A DNA stretch of 64,000 nucleotides from assembly GCA_036946405.1 (NCBI GenBank), contig JAQIJC010000001.1:2927501-2991500 (forward strand), written 5' to 3'. The DNA is from Sphingomonas phyllosphaerae. Lineage in GTDB: Bacteria; Pseudomonadota; Alphaproteobacteria; Sphingomonadales; Sphingomonadaceae. This document shows positions 8,828 to 17,343 of this stretch, piece by piece. Each line of letters begins with the position of its first letter. The stretch's first letter is position 1. Both the position numbers and the translations under genes were made by a program. The notes below the pieces were generated by a model that was not told where the DNA came from, made no database searches, and was given only the letters and a program-made list of their open reading frames with translations.

Positions 8828-9414
8828 CAGCGACGTCCTCCGCGTCGTTCGGCGACGGTCATGCGATCGTCCGCTTCCTGTTCCGCACGGCTCCACGCGT
8901 CGCGCAATGCGCGCACGCCGAGCCAGATCTGCTTCTCGACCGCCTTCTCGGTGGTGCCGAGATGCTCGGCGATCCGGCGCTGCGACCATCCCTCGATCTT
9001 GCGGAGCTGCACGATCCGGCGGCAGCGTTCGGGTAAGCAGGCAATCAGGTCGAGCGCTTTGGCATAGGCCATCCGCCCTGCGGCGGTCTGCTCCGGCGAA
9101 GGGCGGTCGTCCTGCCACGCATCCACCTCGGCGATCGTCTCCAGCGGTACGATCCGCTGCCGCTTCAGCCGGCGCACCAGCAGATTGCGAACGATCGAGA
9201 AAAAATAGGCGTGGCCATTGTCGATGTGGTCAACATCCTCGAGCATCGCGAGCCTGCAATAAGCCTCCTGAATGATCTCGTCGGCATCCTCGCCAGAGAT
9301 GCGCGCGCGGTTCAGCCATTGGCGAACGCGATGTTCATGCGGCAGAACCTCGCGCGCCACCCAGGTGGCCAGCGCAGCACGATGCCCTCTCTTGGTCTTC
9401 ACATCGATGCGCAT
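8827..9414 (-). CDS. FecI-like ECF sigma factor
   Basis: A protein of 195 residues. Sigma region 2 spans about residues 25-95 (ADEIIQEAYCRLAML, then AYFFSIVRNLLVRRLKRQRI). Region 4 spans about residues 125-175 (LPERCRRIVQLRKIEGWSQ, then RIAEHLGTTEKAVEKQI). There is no anti-sigma or SnoaL-like extension, so it matches the FecI subgroup. It is the first gene of a coupled operon with FecR, a TBDR and GH53. By analogy with known FecIR and carbohydrate TBDR systems, sugar binding to the receptor would release it to activate this operon. Confidence 0.95.
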   Translation of the reverse strand: MRIDVKTKRGHRAALATWVAREVLPHEHRVRQWLNRARISGEDADEIIQEAYCRLAMLEDVDHIDNGHAYFFSIVRNLLVRRLKRQRIVPLETIAEVDAWQDDRPSPEQTAAGRMAYAKALDLIACLPERCRRIVQLRKIEGWSQRRIAEHLGTTEKAVEKQIWLGVRALRDAWSRAEQEADDRMTVAERRGGRR

Positions 9415-10111
9415 ATATCCAAGAGCCGCTCGTGAGCCATTTTTTGTACGTCAGAGATCAAGAGACCCGGAAGCCTCACATCCTTCCTGCAAAAAAGCGC
9501 TGTGGTTCAAGCTCGTTGGCGAGGTTATTTCTGGCCGTTCAGCAGACTGTGAGAGCTCCTGATCCAGGAACGGAGCCTCAACCCGCCCGAGAAATGCAGG
9601 TGTCGCTATTGAAGGGTTGCAACACCGGCTGATCAGCTGCTCGCCGCTGCAATGACCCAATTATGGACATTCCACGCGAGCGGGTGGCTGAGACTTAATG
9701 ACGCTGTCTTAAAACCCATGCCAGGGAAGTTGCGCCCCGTCGCCACATCTCTGAGGGCGTTGAACCCGCGCATTTCTTCAATCAGAAAGATTAGAACTTT
9801 GCTTTGCCGATCAAAGCTTCTATATACTCACCTGTAATTGCGCGATCATCGGCCCCGTTCATCATAAGATTGATCTGCACCAAGAAATGCACCTTACAAA
9901 CCCTTGCTCCGCTTACACCCTCCATGCGATTACATTTCTAAGATGCGATCTCCATGAAAACGAGCAATAGACCCCAGATGCCGGCGAAGTGGAGCACTGA
10001 AGCCTTTCGCGCGAACAAAAAATTCAATTAGCAATATTTTATAAGCAACCCTAGATCTCAAATCGGATCAGATGTCAGCCACTCAATATGCACGTCCAGA
10101 TAATACGCAAA
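9415..10111. other. non-coding region upstream of the sigma-factor operon
   Basis: About 700 bases lie between the start of the sigma factor and the end of the LacI gene. No frame here has coding character or a recognisable family. From roughly 9640 onward it is clearly more AT-rich than the genes around it. It must contain the promoter of the sigma/FecR/TBDR/GH53 operon close to 9415, but I cannot point to a convincing -35/-10 pair. Confidence 0.5.
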
Positions 10112-11143
10112 CTATATCTTTGGGACACCTCCTTTATGACTGTCCCGTAGTAGAATGTGCAGGGGCCAACGAGATGAATTTGTTTCGGTGTGGCCGTCCT
10201 CATTCTCTACTATCGACACTAGTTTACCTGCAAGAGCTAGACCCAAGGCGTTTAAATCAAGCGTGAAGCACGTAAGCTCGGGTGACAAGGCTTGGCACAT
10301 GGGGTTGTTGCGCAGACCAATCACCGCAATATCTCGTCCAGGCTCCTGACCCGCGTCGCGGAGTGCTCGATACGCGCCCACCGGCGCTGTTTCGCCCATC
10401 AGCAACAACGCCGACGGTGGTTGCTCCAGCGCCATCAGCTCGCGTGTCGCAGCCTCGCCGTCATGCTCGTCTGTGTCGCCGCGGTGGATCAGCGCTTCAT
10501 CCGCCGCAAGTCCGGCCCGGCCGAGCGCCGCACGATATTCGGCGACGACGATGTGGCTGTTGTTGATCGTCGCGGGGGGCGTGACCAGCCCGATCCGGCG
10601 GTGACCGTTGGCGAGCAGCAGTGCCATCGCCTCTGCGACGACACCTTCGAAGTCGAGGTCAATCCACGAATAATCATCAATCGACGCGGTACGTCCGAGC
10701 GCAACGAAGGGAATACGACGTTCCGACAGTAACTTGATGCGGGCATCCTCATATTGCGTGCCCGACAGCAACCAGCCATCCACCGTGCCGCGGGCGATAT
10801 GGCGGCGCAGGAAGGTTTCGCCGTCCTCGCCCTTGCGCGCGAGCAGGATCACCAAATCGAGGCCGTGGTCGACCAGCCCGGCCTGCACGCCTTCGAGGAG
10901 CGCCATGAAGAACGGATCGCCGTGGACCGCGCTATCGTGTTCCAGCGTCAGCATAAAACCGATCGTGGCCGTTCGCCCAATTCGCAGCGTCCGGCCGAAT
11001 TGATTGGGCGTGTAGCCCAATGCCGACGCCGCCTCCAGCACACGCTGCCGGGTTAAGGGACTGACATCCTTCCGATCATTCAGCGCGCGCGACACCGTCC
11101 CGATCGACAAGCCCAGATGGCCGGCAAGCGCCCGAATGTCCAT
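10112..11143 (-). CDS. LacI-family transcriptional regulator
   Basis: A protein of 343 residues starting at the ATG at 11143 (MDIRALAGHLGLSIGTVSRAL), which puts the LacI helix-turn-helix at the very N-terminus as in the family. The hinge helix region NQFGRTLRIGRT leads into the periplasmic-binding-protein-like sensor domain, with SALLLMGETAPVGAYRALRDAG and a D/R-rich sugar pocket. The first C-terminal subdomain begins at ATIGFML. It is divergent from the GH31 gene at 11264. A 16-bp palindrome at 11214-11229 sits between them and is a good operator candidate. It probably represses the downstream glycosidase/transporter/TBDR genes until an oligosaccharide breakdown product binds. Confidence 0.95.
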   Translation of the reverse strand: MDIRALAGHLGLSIGTVSRALNDRKDVSPLTRQRVLEAASALGYTPNQFGRTLRIGRTATIGFMLTLEHDSAVHGDPFFMALLEGVQAGLVDHGLDLVILLARKGEDGETFLRRHIARGTVDGWLLSGTQYEDARIKLLSERRIPFVALGRTASIDDYSWIDLDFEGVVAEAMALLLANGHRRIGLVTPPATINNSHIVVAEYRAALGRAGLAADEALIHRGDTDEHDGEAATRELMALEQPPSALLLMGETAPVGAYRALRDAGQEPGRDIAVIGLRNNPMCQALSPELTCFTLDLNALGLALAGKLVSIVENEDGHTETNSSRWPLHILLRDSHKGGVPKI

Positions 11144-11213
11144 CCGCGCCTGATCGCCGCCGCGCGCCGGCGACGCAAGAGCCTTGACAGACACCGACCC
11201 GACAAGCACAAGA

Positions 11214-11229
11214 CCGGAAACGTTTACGG
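11214..11229. promoter_or_regulatory. candidate LacI-family operator
   Basis: CCGGAAACGTTTACGG is an inverted repeat with one mismatched pair out of eight and a perfect AAACGTTT centre, the central-CG palindrome typical of LacI/GalR operators. It lies between the LacI gene and the GH31 start (11264). A TTGACA hexamer at 11184-11189 could be a -35 element, but no clear -10 follows. Confidence 0.6.
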
Positions 11230-11263
11230 CTCGGAATTGCCGAGCGGGGAGAGAAAGAAAAGC

Positions 11264-13324
11264 GTGGATACGCTGACGCTTGAGGAGCGCGCGATCGTCT
11301 GGGCCTATGATGGCGACTGGGTGCGGATCGAGGCGCATGGGCCGAGCGGATTGCGGCTACGCGCCTCGACCTATGCCCCCCGCCCCGCCGCGCCGGGTGC
11401 GTTGCTCGACATCGAGCCGGTTGCCGCCTCGATCGAACGGGACGGTTCGGTAGCACGAATTCGCAGCGGCGGGATCACGGCGGAGCTGGATTTACAAGGC
11501 CGCGTGCGCCTTCTGGATCATGCGGGACGCGTTCTGCTCGAGGAAAAATGGCGGCAGCGCGATACGGTCACCAGATTCTGGACAATCGGCAGCGAGACGG
11601 TCGAGACGATCAGCGCGCTGGGTCTGGCCGGGCGTGAATTCCATCCGCTGCCGGGCGGGGCGGCGCGAATCACGGTGCGGTTCGAGGCGAAACCCGGCGA
11701 GCGGCTGTACGGCATGGGCCAGTACCAGCAACCCAACCTCGACCTCGCCGGCTGCGTGCTCGAACTGGCGCAGCGCAATTCGCAGGCGAGCGTGCCCTTC
11801 GTCGTCTCGAGCCACGGCTACGGGATGTTGTGGAACAGCCCGGCGGTCGGCGAGGCGTGTTTCGCGGCCAATGGCGCGATCTGGACCGCGCATGCCGCGC
11901 ACGAGATCGATTACTGGATCACCGCCGCCGACACGCCCGCGCAGATCGTGCGCAACTATGCGCAGGTCACCGGCACCGCGCCGATGATGCCCGATTATGC
12001 GCTGGGATTGTGGCAGAGCAAGCTACGCTACCGCACGCAGGACGAGCTGCTGGCAGTGGCGCGCGCCTATCGCGACCGAGGGATCCCGCTGGCGGTGATC
12101 GTCGCCGACTTCTTCCACTGGCCGGTACAAGGCGACTGGCGGTTCGATGCGCGCGAATGGCCTGACCCCGCCGCGATGTGCGCCGAGCTGGCGGCGATGG
12201 GCACCGCGCTGATGGTGTCGGTGTGGCCGACCGTCGATCCGCGTTCGGAAAACTACCCGACGCTCGCCGAGCGCGGCTATCTGGTGCGCGCCAACCGCGG
12301 CGTCGACGTGCAGCAGGAGTTCCTCGGCAACACGCGCTTCCTCGACGTCACGCATCCCGGCGCGCGCGACTTCCTGTGGCAGACGCTGAAGCGCAACTAT
12401 CGCGACAAGGGCGTGACGTTGTTCTGGCTCGACGAGGCCGAGCCAGAATATGGCGCCTATGACTTCGACAATTATCGCTATCATGCCGGCGAGGTGCTGG
12501 CGGTCGGCAACGCCTATCCGCTGCATTATGCGCAAGCGCTCCACGACGGGCTGGCCGCCGAGGGCGCGGGCGAGACCGTCAGCCTGGTGCGCTGCGCCTG
12601 GGCGGGGAGCCAGCGTTATGGCGCGCTGATCTGGTCGGGCGACATCCACAGCTCGTTCACCGCGATGCGCAACCAGCTGAGCGCCGGGCTCAACATGGCA
12701 ATGGCCGGCATCCCGTGGTGGACGACCGATATCGGCGGCTTCCACGGCGGCGATGTCGCCGATCCGGCGTTCCACGAGCTGATGATCCGCTGGTTCCAAT
12801 GGGCGGTGTTCACCCCGGTGCTGCGGATGCACGGGCATCGCGACCCGATCACCCCACCCGCCGAGCCGTTCCGCGACGGGGTGGCGCAATGCGACACCGG
12901 CGCGGGCAACGAATTGTGGAGCTTCGGCGACGACGTGTTCGCGATCCTGCGCCGCTACGCCGGCTTGCGCGAGCGGCTGCGGCCCTATGTCGCCGGGCTG
13001 ATGCGCGCCGCGCACGAAGCGGGCGACCCGCCGATGCGGCCGATGTTCTACGATTATCCCGAGCAGCCGCGCAGCTGGGAAGTTGACGACCAATATATGT
13101 TCGGTCCCGACCTGCTGGTCGCGCCGGTCACCGCGGCGGGCGTCGACGCGCGCGACGTGTGGCTGCCGGCGGGCGCGTGGGTCGACGCCTGGACCGGGGC
13201 GGAAGTGGCGGGCGACGCGACGCTCCGCTGCGCCGCGCCGCGCGACCGGCTGCCGGTGTTCGTCCGCGCCGGCGCGCGCGTCGCGGACGCGTTCGGGGAC
13301 AGGCCGAAGGACGCTGGGGCATGA
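11264..13324 (+). CDS. GH31 alpha-glycosidase (alpha-xylosidase/alpha-glucosidase-like)
   Basis: A protein of 686 residues. The GTG at 11264 is chosen because GGGGAGAG at 11246-11253 precedes it by about ten bases; the frame is open further upstream but runs into the regulator's control region. The N-terminal beta-sandwich (to about residue 210) precedes the catalytic barrel, which starts at PDYALGLWQSKLRYRTQDEL. FWLDEAEPE holds the nucleophile Asp (D390) and WSGDIHSSF the acid/base Asp (D460). FGPDLLVAPV marks the C-terminal sandwich. No signal peptide is visible, so it is probably cytoplasmic, acting on sugars imported by the coupled transporter. Alpha-xylosidase is a guess within GH31. Its stop overlaps the next ATG (ATGA). 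Confidence 0.93.
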   Translation: MDTLTLEERAIVWAYDGDWVRIEAHGPSGLRLRASTYAPRPAAPGALLDIEPVAASIERDGSVARIRSGGITAELDLQGRVRLLDHAGRVLLEEKWRQRDTVTRFWTIGSETVETISALGLAGREFHPLPGGAARITVRFEAKPGERLYGMGQYQQPNLDLAGCVLELAQRNSQASVPFVVSSHGYGMLWNSPAVGEACFAANGAIWTAHAAHEIDYWITAADTPAQIVRNYAQVTGTAPMMPDYALGLWQSKLRYRTQDELLAVARAYRDRGIPLAVIVADFFHWPVQGDWRFDAREWPDPAAMCAELAAMGTALMVSVWPTVDPRSENYPTLAERGYLVRANRGVDVQQEFLGNTRFLDVTHPGARDFLWQTLKRNYRDKGVTLFWLDEAEPEYGAYDFDNYRYHAGEVLAVGNAYPLHYAQALHDGLAAEGAGETVSLVRCAWAGSQRYGALIWSGDIHSSFTAMRNQLSAGLNMAMAGIPWWTTDIGGFHGGDVADPAFHELMIRWFQWAVFTPVLRMHGHRDPITPPAEPFRDGVAQCDTGAGNELWSFGDDVFAILRRYAGLRERLRPYVAGLMRAAHEAGDPPMRPMFYDYPEQPRSWEVDDQYMFGPDLLVAPVTAAGVDARDVWLPAGAWVDAWTGAEVAGDATLRCAAPRDRLPVFVRAGARVADAFGDRPKDAGA

Positions 13325-14709
13325 CGACGATCGCGCAACAGGGCGACGCCGCGCCGGTCCACCCCGCCCCGGCCCCGGCCGCGCGCGTGCCGTTCGGCGA
13401 GAAGGTCGCCTACGGCTTCGGCGACGCCGGCGGGACGATCATCACCGGGCTGATCGCCAATTTCCTGACCTTCTATTACACCGACGTGTTCGGGATCGCG
13501 CCGGGCGTGGTCGGCATCCTGTTCCTGTCGCTGCGCATCTTCGACGCGATCTCCGACCCGCTGATCGGGATCATGGCCGACCGCACGAAGACGCGCTGGG
13601 GGCAGTTCCGCCCGTATCTGTTATGGACCGCGATCCCGGTCGGGCTGAGCTGCTTCCTGACCTTCCAGTCGCCCGATCTTGGGCAGGACGGCAAGGTCGC
13701 CTATGCCGCGATCACCTATTTCCTGCTCGCCTTCTCCTATTCGCTCAACAACGTGCCCTATTGCGCGCTGGTGACGCGGATGACCGACAGCGCCGAGGAA
13801 GGCGTCGCCTGCCAGTCGGTGCGGTTCGCGATGGTGGCGATCGCCTCGTTCACCGTCTCGGTCGGGCTGCCGATCATGGTGCGCGCGCTGGGCGCGGGCG
13901 ATGTCGCGCGCGGCTATCGCGACGGCGTGGCGATCCTGAGCCTCGCCGCGGTGGCGATGTTCCTGATCTGCTTCCTGTTCGTGCGCGAGCGCGTCACCTT
14001 CGCGGCCGTGGAGGAACCGCCGCTGCGCGTCGCGATCGCCAATACGCTGAAGAACGACCAGTTACGCATCACCTTCGCGATGACATTGCTGCTGATCGCG
14101 ATCTTCAACACCAAGGGCGGCGCGGCGCTGTACTTCATCACCTATGTGCTGAACGGCGGAACGACCTATCAGGCGTTCTTCTTCGGCATCGCGACGATCG
14201 GCGGGTTCATCGGCTCGATCGTCGTCACCTTCTTCACACGCCGCTATGACGTGCGAACGATCTATATCTGGGTCAATCTGATCCTCGTCGCCGGGCATGT
14301 CGCCGCCTTCTTCGTGCCGGGCGATTATCCGACCTTGTGGCTGGTGCTGGTCGGGCTGTGCTGCATCGTGCTGGGCTGCACCTTGCCGCTGCACTTCACG
14401 CTGATCCAGCTCGCCGACCAATATGGCGAGTGGAAGCTGGGGATGCGCTCGTCGGGGATGAGCTTCGCGTTCAACCAGTTCTTCGTGAAGCTGGCGTGGG
14501 CGGTCGCGGGGGCGCTGATCAGCGCGGTGCTGGTGCTCGTCTCCTACAAGGCCGGCGCGAACAACCAGACGCCCTTGTCGCTGACCGGCATCCGCGCGCT
14601 GTCGACGCTGGTGCCGGCGGCGATGCACCTGCTGCTCGCCTTTACGATCAGCCGGCTGATCCTCAACCGCGCGACGATCGCGCGCATGAACGCGGCGCGC
14701 GCGGCATGA
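13321..14709 (+). CDS. GPH-family sugar:cation symporter (MFS)
   Basis: A protein of 462 residues starting at the ATG at 13321, which overlaps the GH31 stop by four bases. It has about twelve hydrophobic segments. The N-terminal pattern FGEKVAYGFGDAGG and the motif IMADRTKTRWGQFRPYLLW after the second helix are hallmarks of the glycoside-pentoside-hexuronide (MelB/XylP/YicJ) family. It should carry a glycoside or oligosaccharide through the inner membrane with H+ or Na+. Pairing of a GPH symporter with a GH31 enzyme mirrors the yicJ-yicI pair of E. coli (alpha-xyloside use). The 3' end overlaps the next possible start codon. Confidence 0.94.
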   Translation: MTTIAQQGDAAPVHPAPAPAARVPFGEKVAYGFGDAGGTIITGLIANFLTFYYTDVFGIAPGVVGILFLSLRIFDAISDPLIGIMADRTKTRWGQFRPYLLWTAIPVGLSCFLTFQSPDLGQDGKVAYAAITYFLLAFSYSLNNVPYCALVTRMTDSAEEGVACQSVRFAMVAIASFTVSVGLPIMVRALGAGDVARGYRDGVAILSLAAVAMFLICFLFVRERVTFAAVEEPPLRVAIANTLKNDQLRITFAMTLLLIAIFNTKGGAALYFITYVLNGGTTYQAFFFGIATIGGFIGSIVVTFFTRRYDVRTIYIWVNLILVAGHVAAFFVPGDYPTLWLVLVGLCCIVLGCTLPLHFTLIQLADQYGEWKLGMRSSGMSFAFNQFFVKLAWAVAGALISAVLVLVSYKAGANNQTPLSLTGIRALSTLVPAAMHLLLAFTISRLILNRATIARMNAARAA

Positions 14710-14741
14710 CCGCCGCGCCGCCCCTCCCGGAGTTTCGCCCG

Positions 14742-17294
14742 ATGCGTGCCCTCGCTTTTGCCGCTCTGCTCGCCACCACCGCCGGCCCCGCGCTGGCGCA
14801 GGATGCCCCCGAACGGCTGACCGTCGACATGGGCAGCGACACCGGCGCGTTCCACGGCGGGGCGTCGGGGACGCTCTACGGCCTGTACGATGCGCGGCTG
14901 CCGCACCCCAATCTGCTCGAAGGCATCAAGCTGCGCACGGTATCGACCAAGGCGCAGGACGGGCCGCAGCATCCCGGCGCGGACGCGCTGGAGGTGTCGA
15001 CGCTGCTGACCGATGCGTCGGGCGGCGACACCTATATCTACATGACCGACATCTTCCGCGAGTTTCCGTACAAGTGGAAGAGCGGCGACTGTGCCCAGTC
15101 GGTGACCAACTATATCGAGGTGCTGAAGCGGCAGGCCGCGCAGGTCCGCGCGCTGCTGCCGCGCTATCGCGACCGGATCGTGTTCGTGCCGTTCAACGAG
15201 CCCGACGGCAACATGTTCAGCGCCGATGCCAAGAGCTGCACCGGGGTCAGCTGGCTCAAGCAGCCGGCGGTGTTCCTCGACGCCTGGGACCGAGCGGTGC
15301 GCGCGCTGCGGCAGGCGGCGCCGGGGACGCGGATCGCCGGGCCGAACACCAGCATCCTGTTCGATCAGGTAGAGGGATTCCTGCGCCACGCGATCGCCGC
15401 TGACACGATGCCCGACGTTGTGACGTGGCACGAGCTGAGCGATCCGGCGACGGTGCGGACCAGCGTGCGAAAGTATCGTGCGTGGGAGGACCGGCTGTTC
15501 GCGGGGACGAAGTGGCAGGGGCGGCACCTGCCAGTCAACATCAACGAATATGCCTATAACTATCACACCTCGGTGCCGGGGCAGATGATCCAGTGGGTCG
15601 CGGCGATCGAGGACGCCAAGGTCGATGCCGACATCGCTTACTGGAACATCGACGGCAATCTGAGCGACAGCGCGGTGCAGGCGAACCGCGGCAACGGGCA
15701 ATGGTGGCTGCTCAACGCCTATGCGACGATGAGCGGGCACACGCTGGCGGTGACGCCGCCGCACCGCGACCAGAGCTATACGTTGCAGGGCGTCGCGACG
15801 CTCGACCCGGCGCGGCGACAGGCGCGCGTGCTGCTCGGCGGCAAGAGCGGTGCAGCGACGGTGACGCTGACGAACGTGCCCGCGCTGTTCGGCGCGGCGG
15901 CGCAGGTGCGCGTGCGCGAGATCGCGTGGACCGGGCAATTGGGCGACGCCACCCCGCCGGTCATTGTCGCCGACCAGCGCGTGCGAGTGACGAACGGTGC
16001 GATCGCTTTGTCGTTCGGGCGCGGCGACTTGCCGGCGCTGCGTGAGGAATCGGCGTACGAGTTGGTCGTCACCCCGGCCGGGACTGCCCTGCCCGCCCCG
16101 CCTGCACCGTGGCGGCAGGATTATGAGGCGGAGACAGCGACGCGGCGCGGCAGCGGCTTGAAGGTGCGCGGGCCGGAGGGATCGCCCAAGGATGTGTCGC
16201 GCTTCCACACCTCCGGGGGCTATTCGGTCGAGGGGTTCGCGGGCGGCAACGATGCGGCGCTCGACTTTGCGGTGCAAGTGCCACGCGCGGGTCGCTATGC
16301 GCTGCGCGTGCTCGCCAGCACCTTCAACAAGGATCCGCTGGCTGAGGCGCAGGGCGCGACCAACGTCTTCCTGCGCGTCGACGGCAAGGAAGTCGGCGAA
16401 CTGTATCTGCCGCTCGGCTACAAGCCGGCGGTGCTCGATCATGCCGATATCGAGCTGACGCTGGGCGCGGGGCGGCATGTGGTGACGCTGGCGACGCGCA
16501 GCCGCGACGGGCGCGCGCGGACGCAGGGCAATGCTTTGGTCGACCGGATCACGCTGACCGAGGCGGTGGGCCTTGCCGCGCAGGTCTATGACGCGCGCGA
16601 TGCGAAGCGCGACGGCGCGGCGGCGACCTATTGGGTCTATGCCGCCACCGACGGGCCGGCGCGGCTGGCGACGGCGGGCGGACGCGTCCTGCGCGTCAAC
16701 GGGCGCACGGTGCGCGGCGACCGCGCTTTTCTGCTCGGCGGCATCAACAAGGTTGAGGTCGCGGGCGATAGCGGGCTGACGGTGACGCCGACCCCGTCGG
16801 TCGGTGCGCAGCATTACGAAGCCGAGGCGGCGCAGGTCGCGGGCCATGCGCGGGTCGCGGCGGCGTCGCGGGCGAGCGGCGGCCGGGCGGTGTTCGACAT
16901 CGGCGGCGCGCCGGGCAATGGCAACACGCTGACCTTCCCCGACGTGCGCGTCGCGCGGGCGGGCACCTACGCGCTGACGCTGCGCTTCTCGAACGACGAA
17001 CAGTCGAAGGCGACGCACTACAATCCCGATCCGCTGGCGCGGGTCGCGCGGATTGCGGTCAACGGCGCGGTGCCGGTGCTCGCGACCTTCCCCAACAGCT
17101 TCCACCGCAACAATTGGTGGGAGATGACCGTGCCGGTCACGCTACGCGCCGGGCGCAACACAGTGCGCATCGCCGGCGAGGAACAGCCGAACTGGGACGG
17201 GAAGAGCTATGCCTCGCAGGTGTGGCCCGACGTGCTGCTGCGCTCACGCTTCGCCCCCAACATCGACCGGATCACGGTAACGCCGATGCCGTGA
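14742..17294 (+). CDS. secreted clan GH-A-like glycosidase with two C-terminal carbohydrate-binding modules
   Basis: The ATG at 14742 follows GGAG at 14729-14732 and begins a clean signal peptide (MRALAFAALL..., cleavage near ALAQ). A longer form from 14706 would hide the signal peptide. The mature protein begins with a barrel-like region whose VPFNEPDGNMF gives a probable acid/base Glu (about E153) and whose VNINEYAYN gives a probable nucleophile Glu (about E269), the spacing expected in clan GH-A. I cannot assign a GH family with confidence. After about residue 460 come two beta-sandwich modules each opening with 'YEAE' (near residues 460 and 690), like CBM6/CBM35. Total 850 residues. It lies in the LacI-controlled cluster, so it probably cleaves a plant polysaccharide in the periplasm or outside. 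Confidence 0.85.
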   Translation: MRALAFAALLATTAGPALAQDAPERLTVDMGSDTGAFHGGASGTLYGLYDARLPHPNLLEGIKLRTVSTKAQDGPQHPGADALEVSTLLTDASGGDTYIYMTDIFREFPYKWKSGDCAQSVTNYIEVLKRQAAQVRALLPRYRDRIVFVPFNEPDGNMFSADAKSCTGVSWLKQPAVFLDAWDRAVRALRQAAPGTRIAGPNTSILFDQVEGFLRHAIAADTMPDVVTWHELSDPATVRTSVRKYRAWEDRLFAGTKWQGRHLPVNINEYAYNYHTSVPGQMIQWVAAIEDAKVDADIAYWNIDGNLSDSAVQANRGNGQWWLLNAYATMSGHTLAVTPPHRDQSYTLQGVATLDPARRQARVLLGGKSGAATVTLTNVPALFGAAAQVRVREIAWTGQLGDATPPVIVADQRVRVTNGAIALSFGRGDLPALREESAYELVVTPAGTALPAPPAPWRQDYEAETATRRGSGLKVRGPEGSPKDVSRFHTSGGYSVEGFAGGNDAALDFAVQVPRAGRYALRVLASTFNKDPLAEAQGATNVFLRVDGKEVGELYLPLGYKPAVLDHADIELTLGAGRHVVTLATRSRDGRARTQGNALVDRITLTEAVGLAAQVYDARDAKRDGAAATYWVYAATDGPARLATAGGRVLRVNGRTVRGDRAFLLGGINKVEVAGDSGLTVTPTPSVGAQHYEAEAAQVAGHARVAAASRASGGRAVFDIGGAPGNGNTLTFPDVRVARAGTYALTLRFSNDEQSKATHYNPDPLARVARIAVNGAVPVLATFPNSFHRNNWWEMTVPVTLRAGRNTVRIAGEEQPNWDGKSYASQVWPDVLLRSRFAPNIDRITVTPMP

Positions 17295-17343
17295 TCCGCG
17301 CCGCCGGACGACAAGCAGAAACGACAAAAATGGGAGGATTACG

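Noticed and set aside
14544-17105. Long open frames opposite real genes (for example minus strand 14544-17105, plus strand 5929-7503, minus strand 18550-19998)
   Set aside because: They lie fully antisense to well-supported genes, are rich in Arg/Gly/Ala/His as GC-rich shadow frames are, and show no domain or ribosome-binding site.
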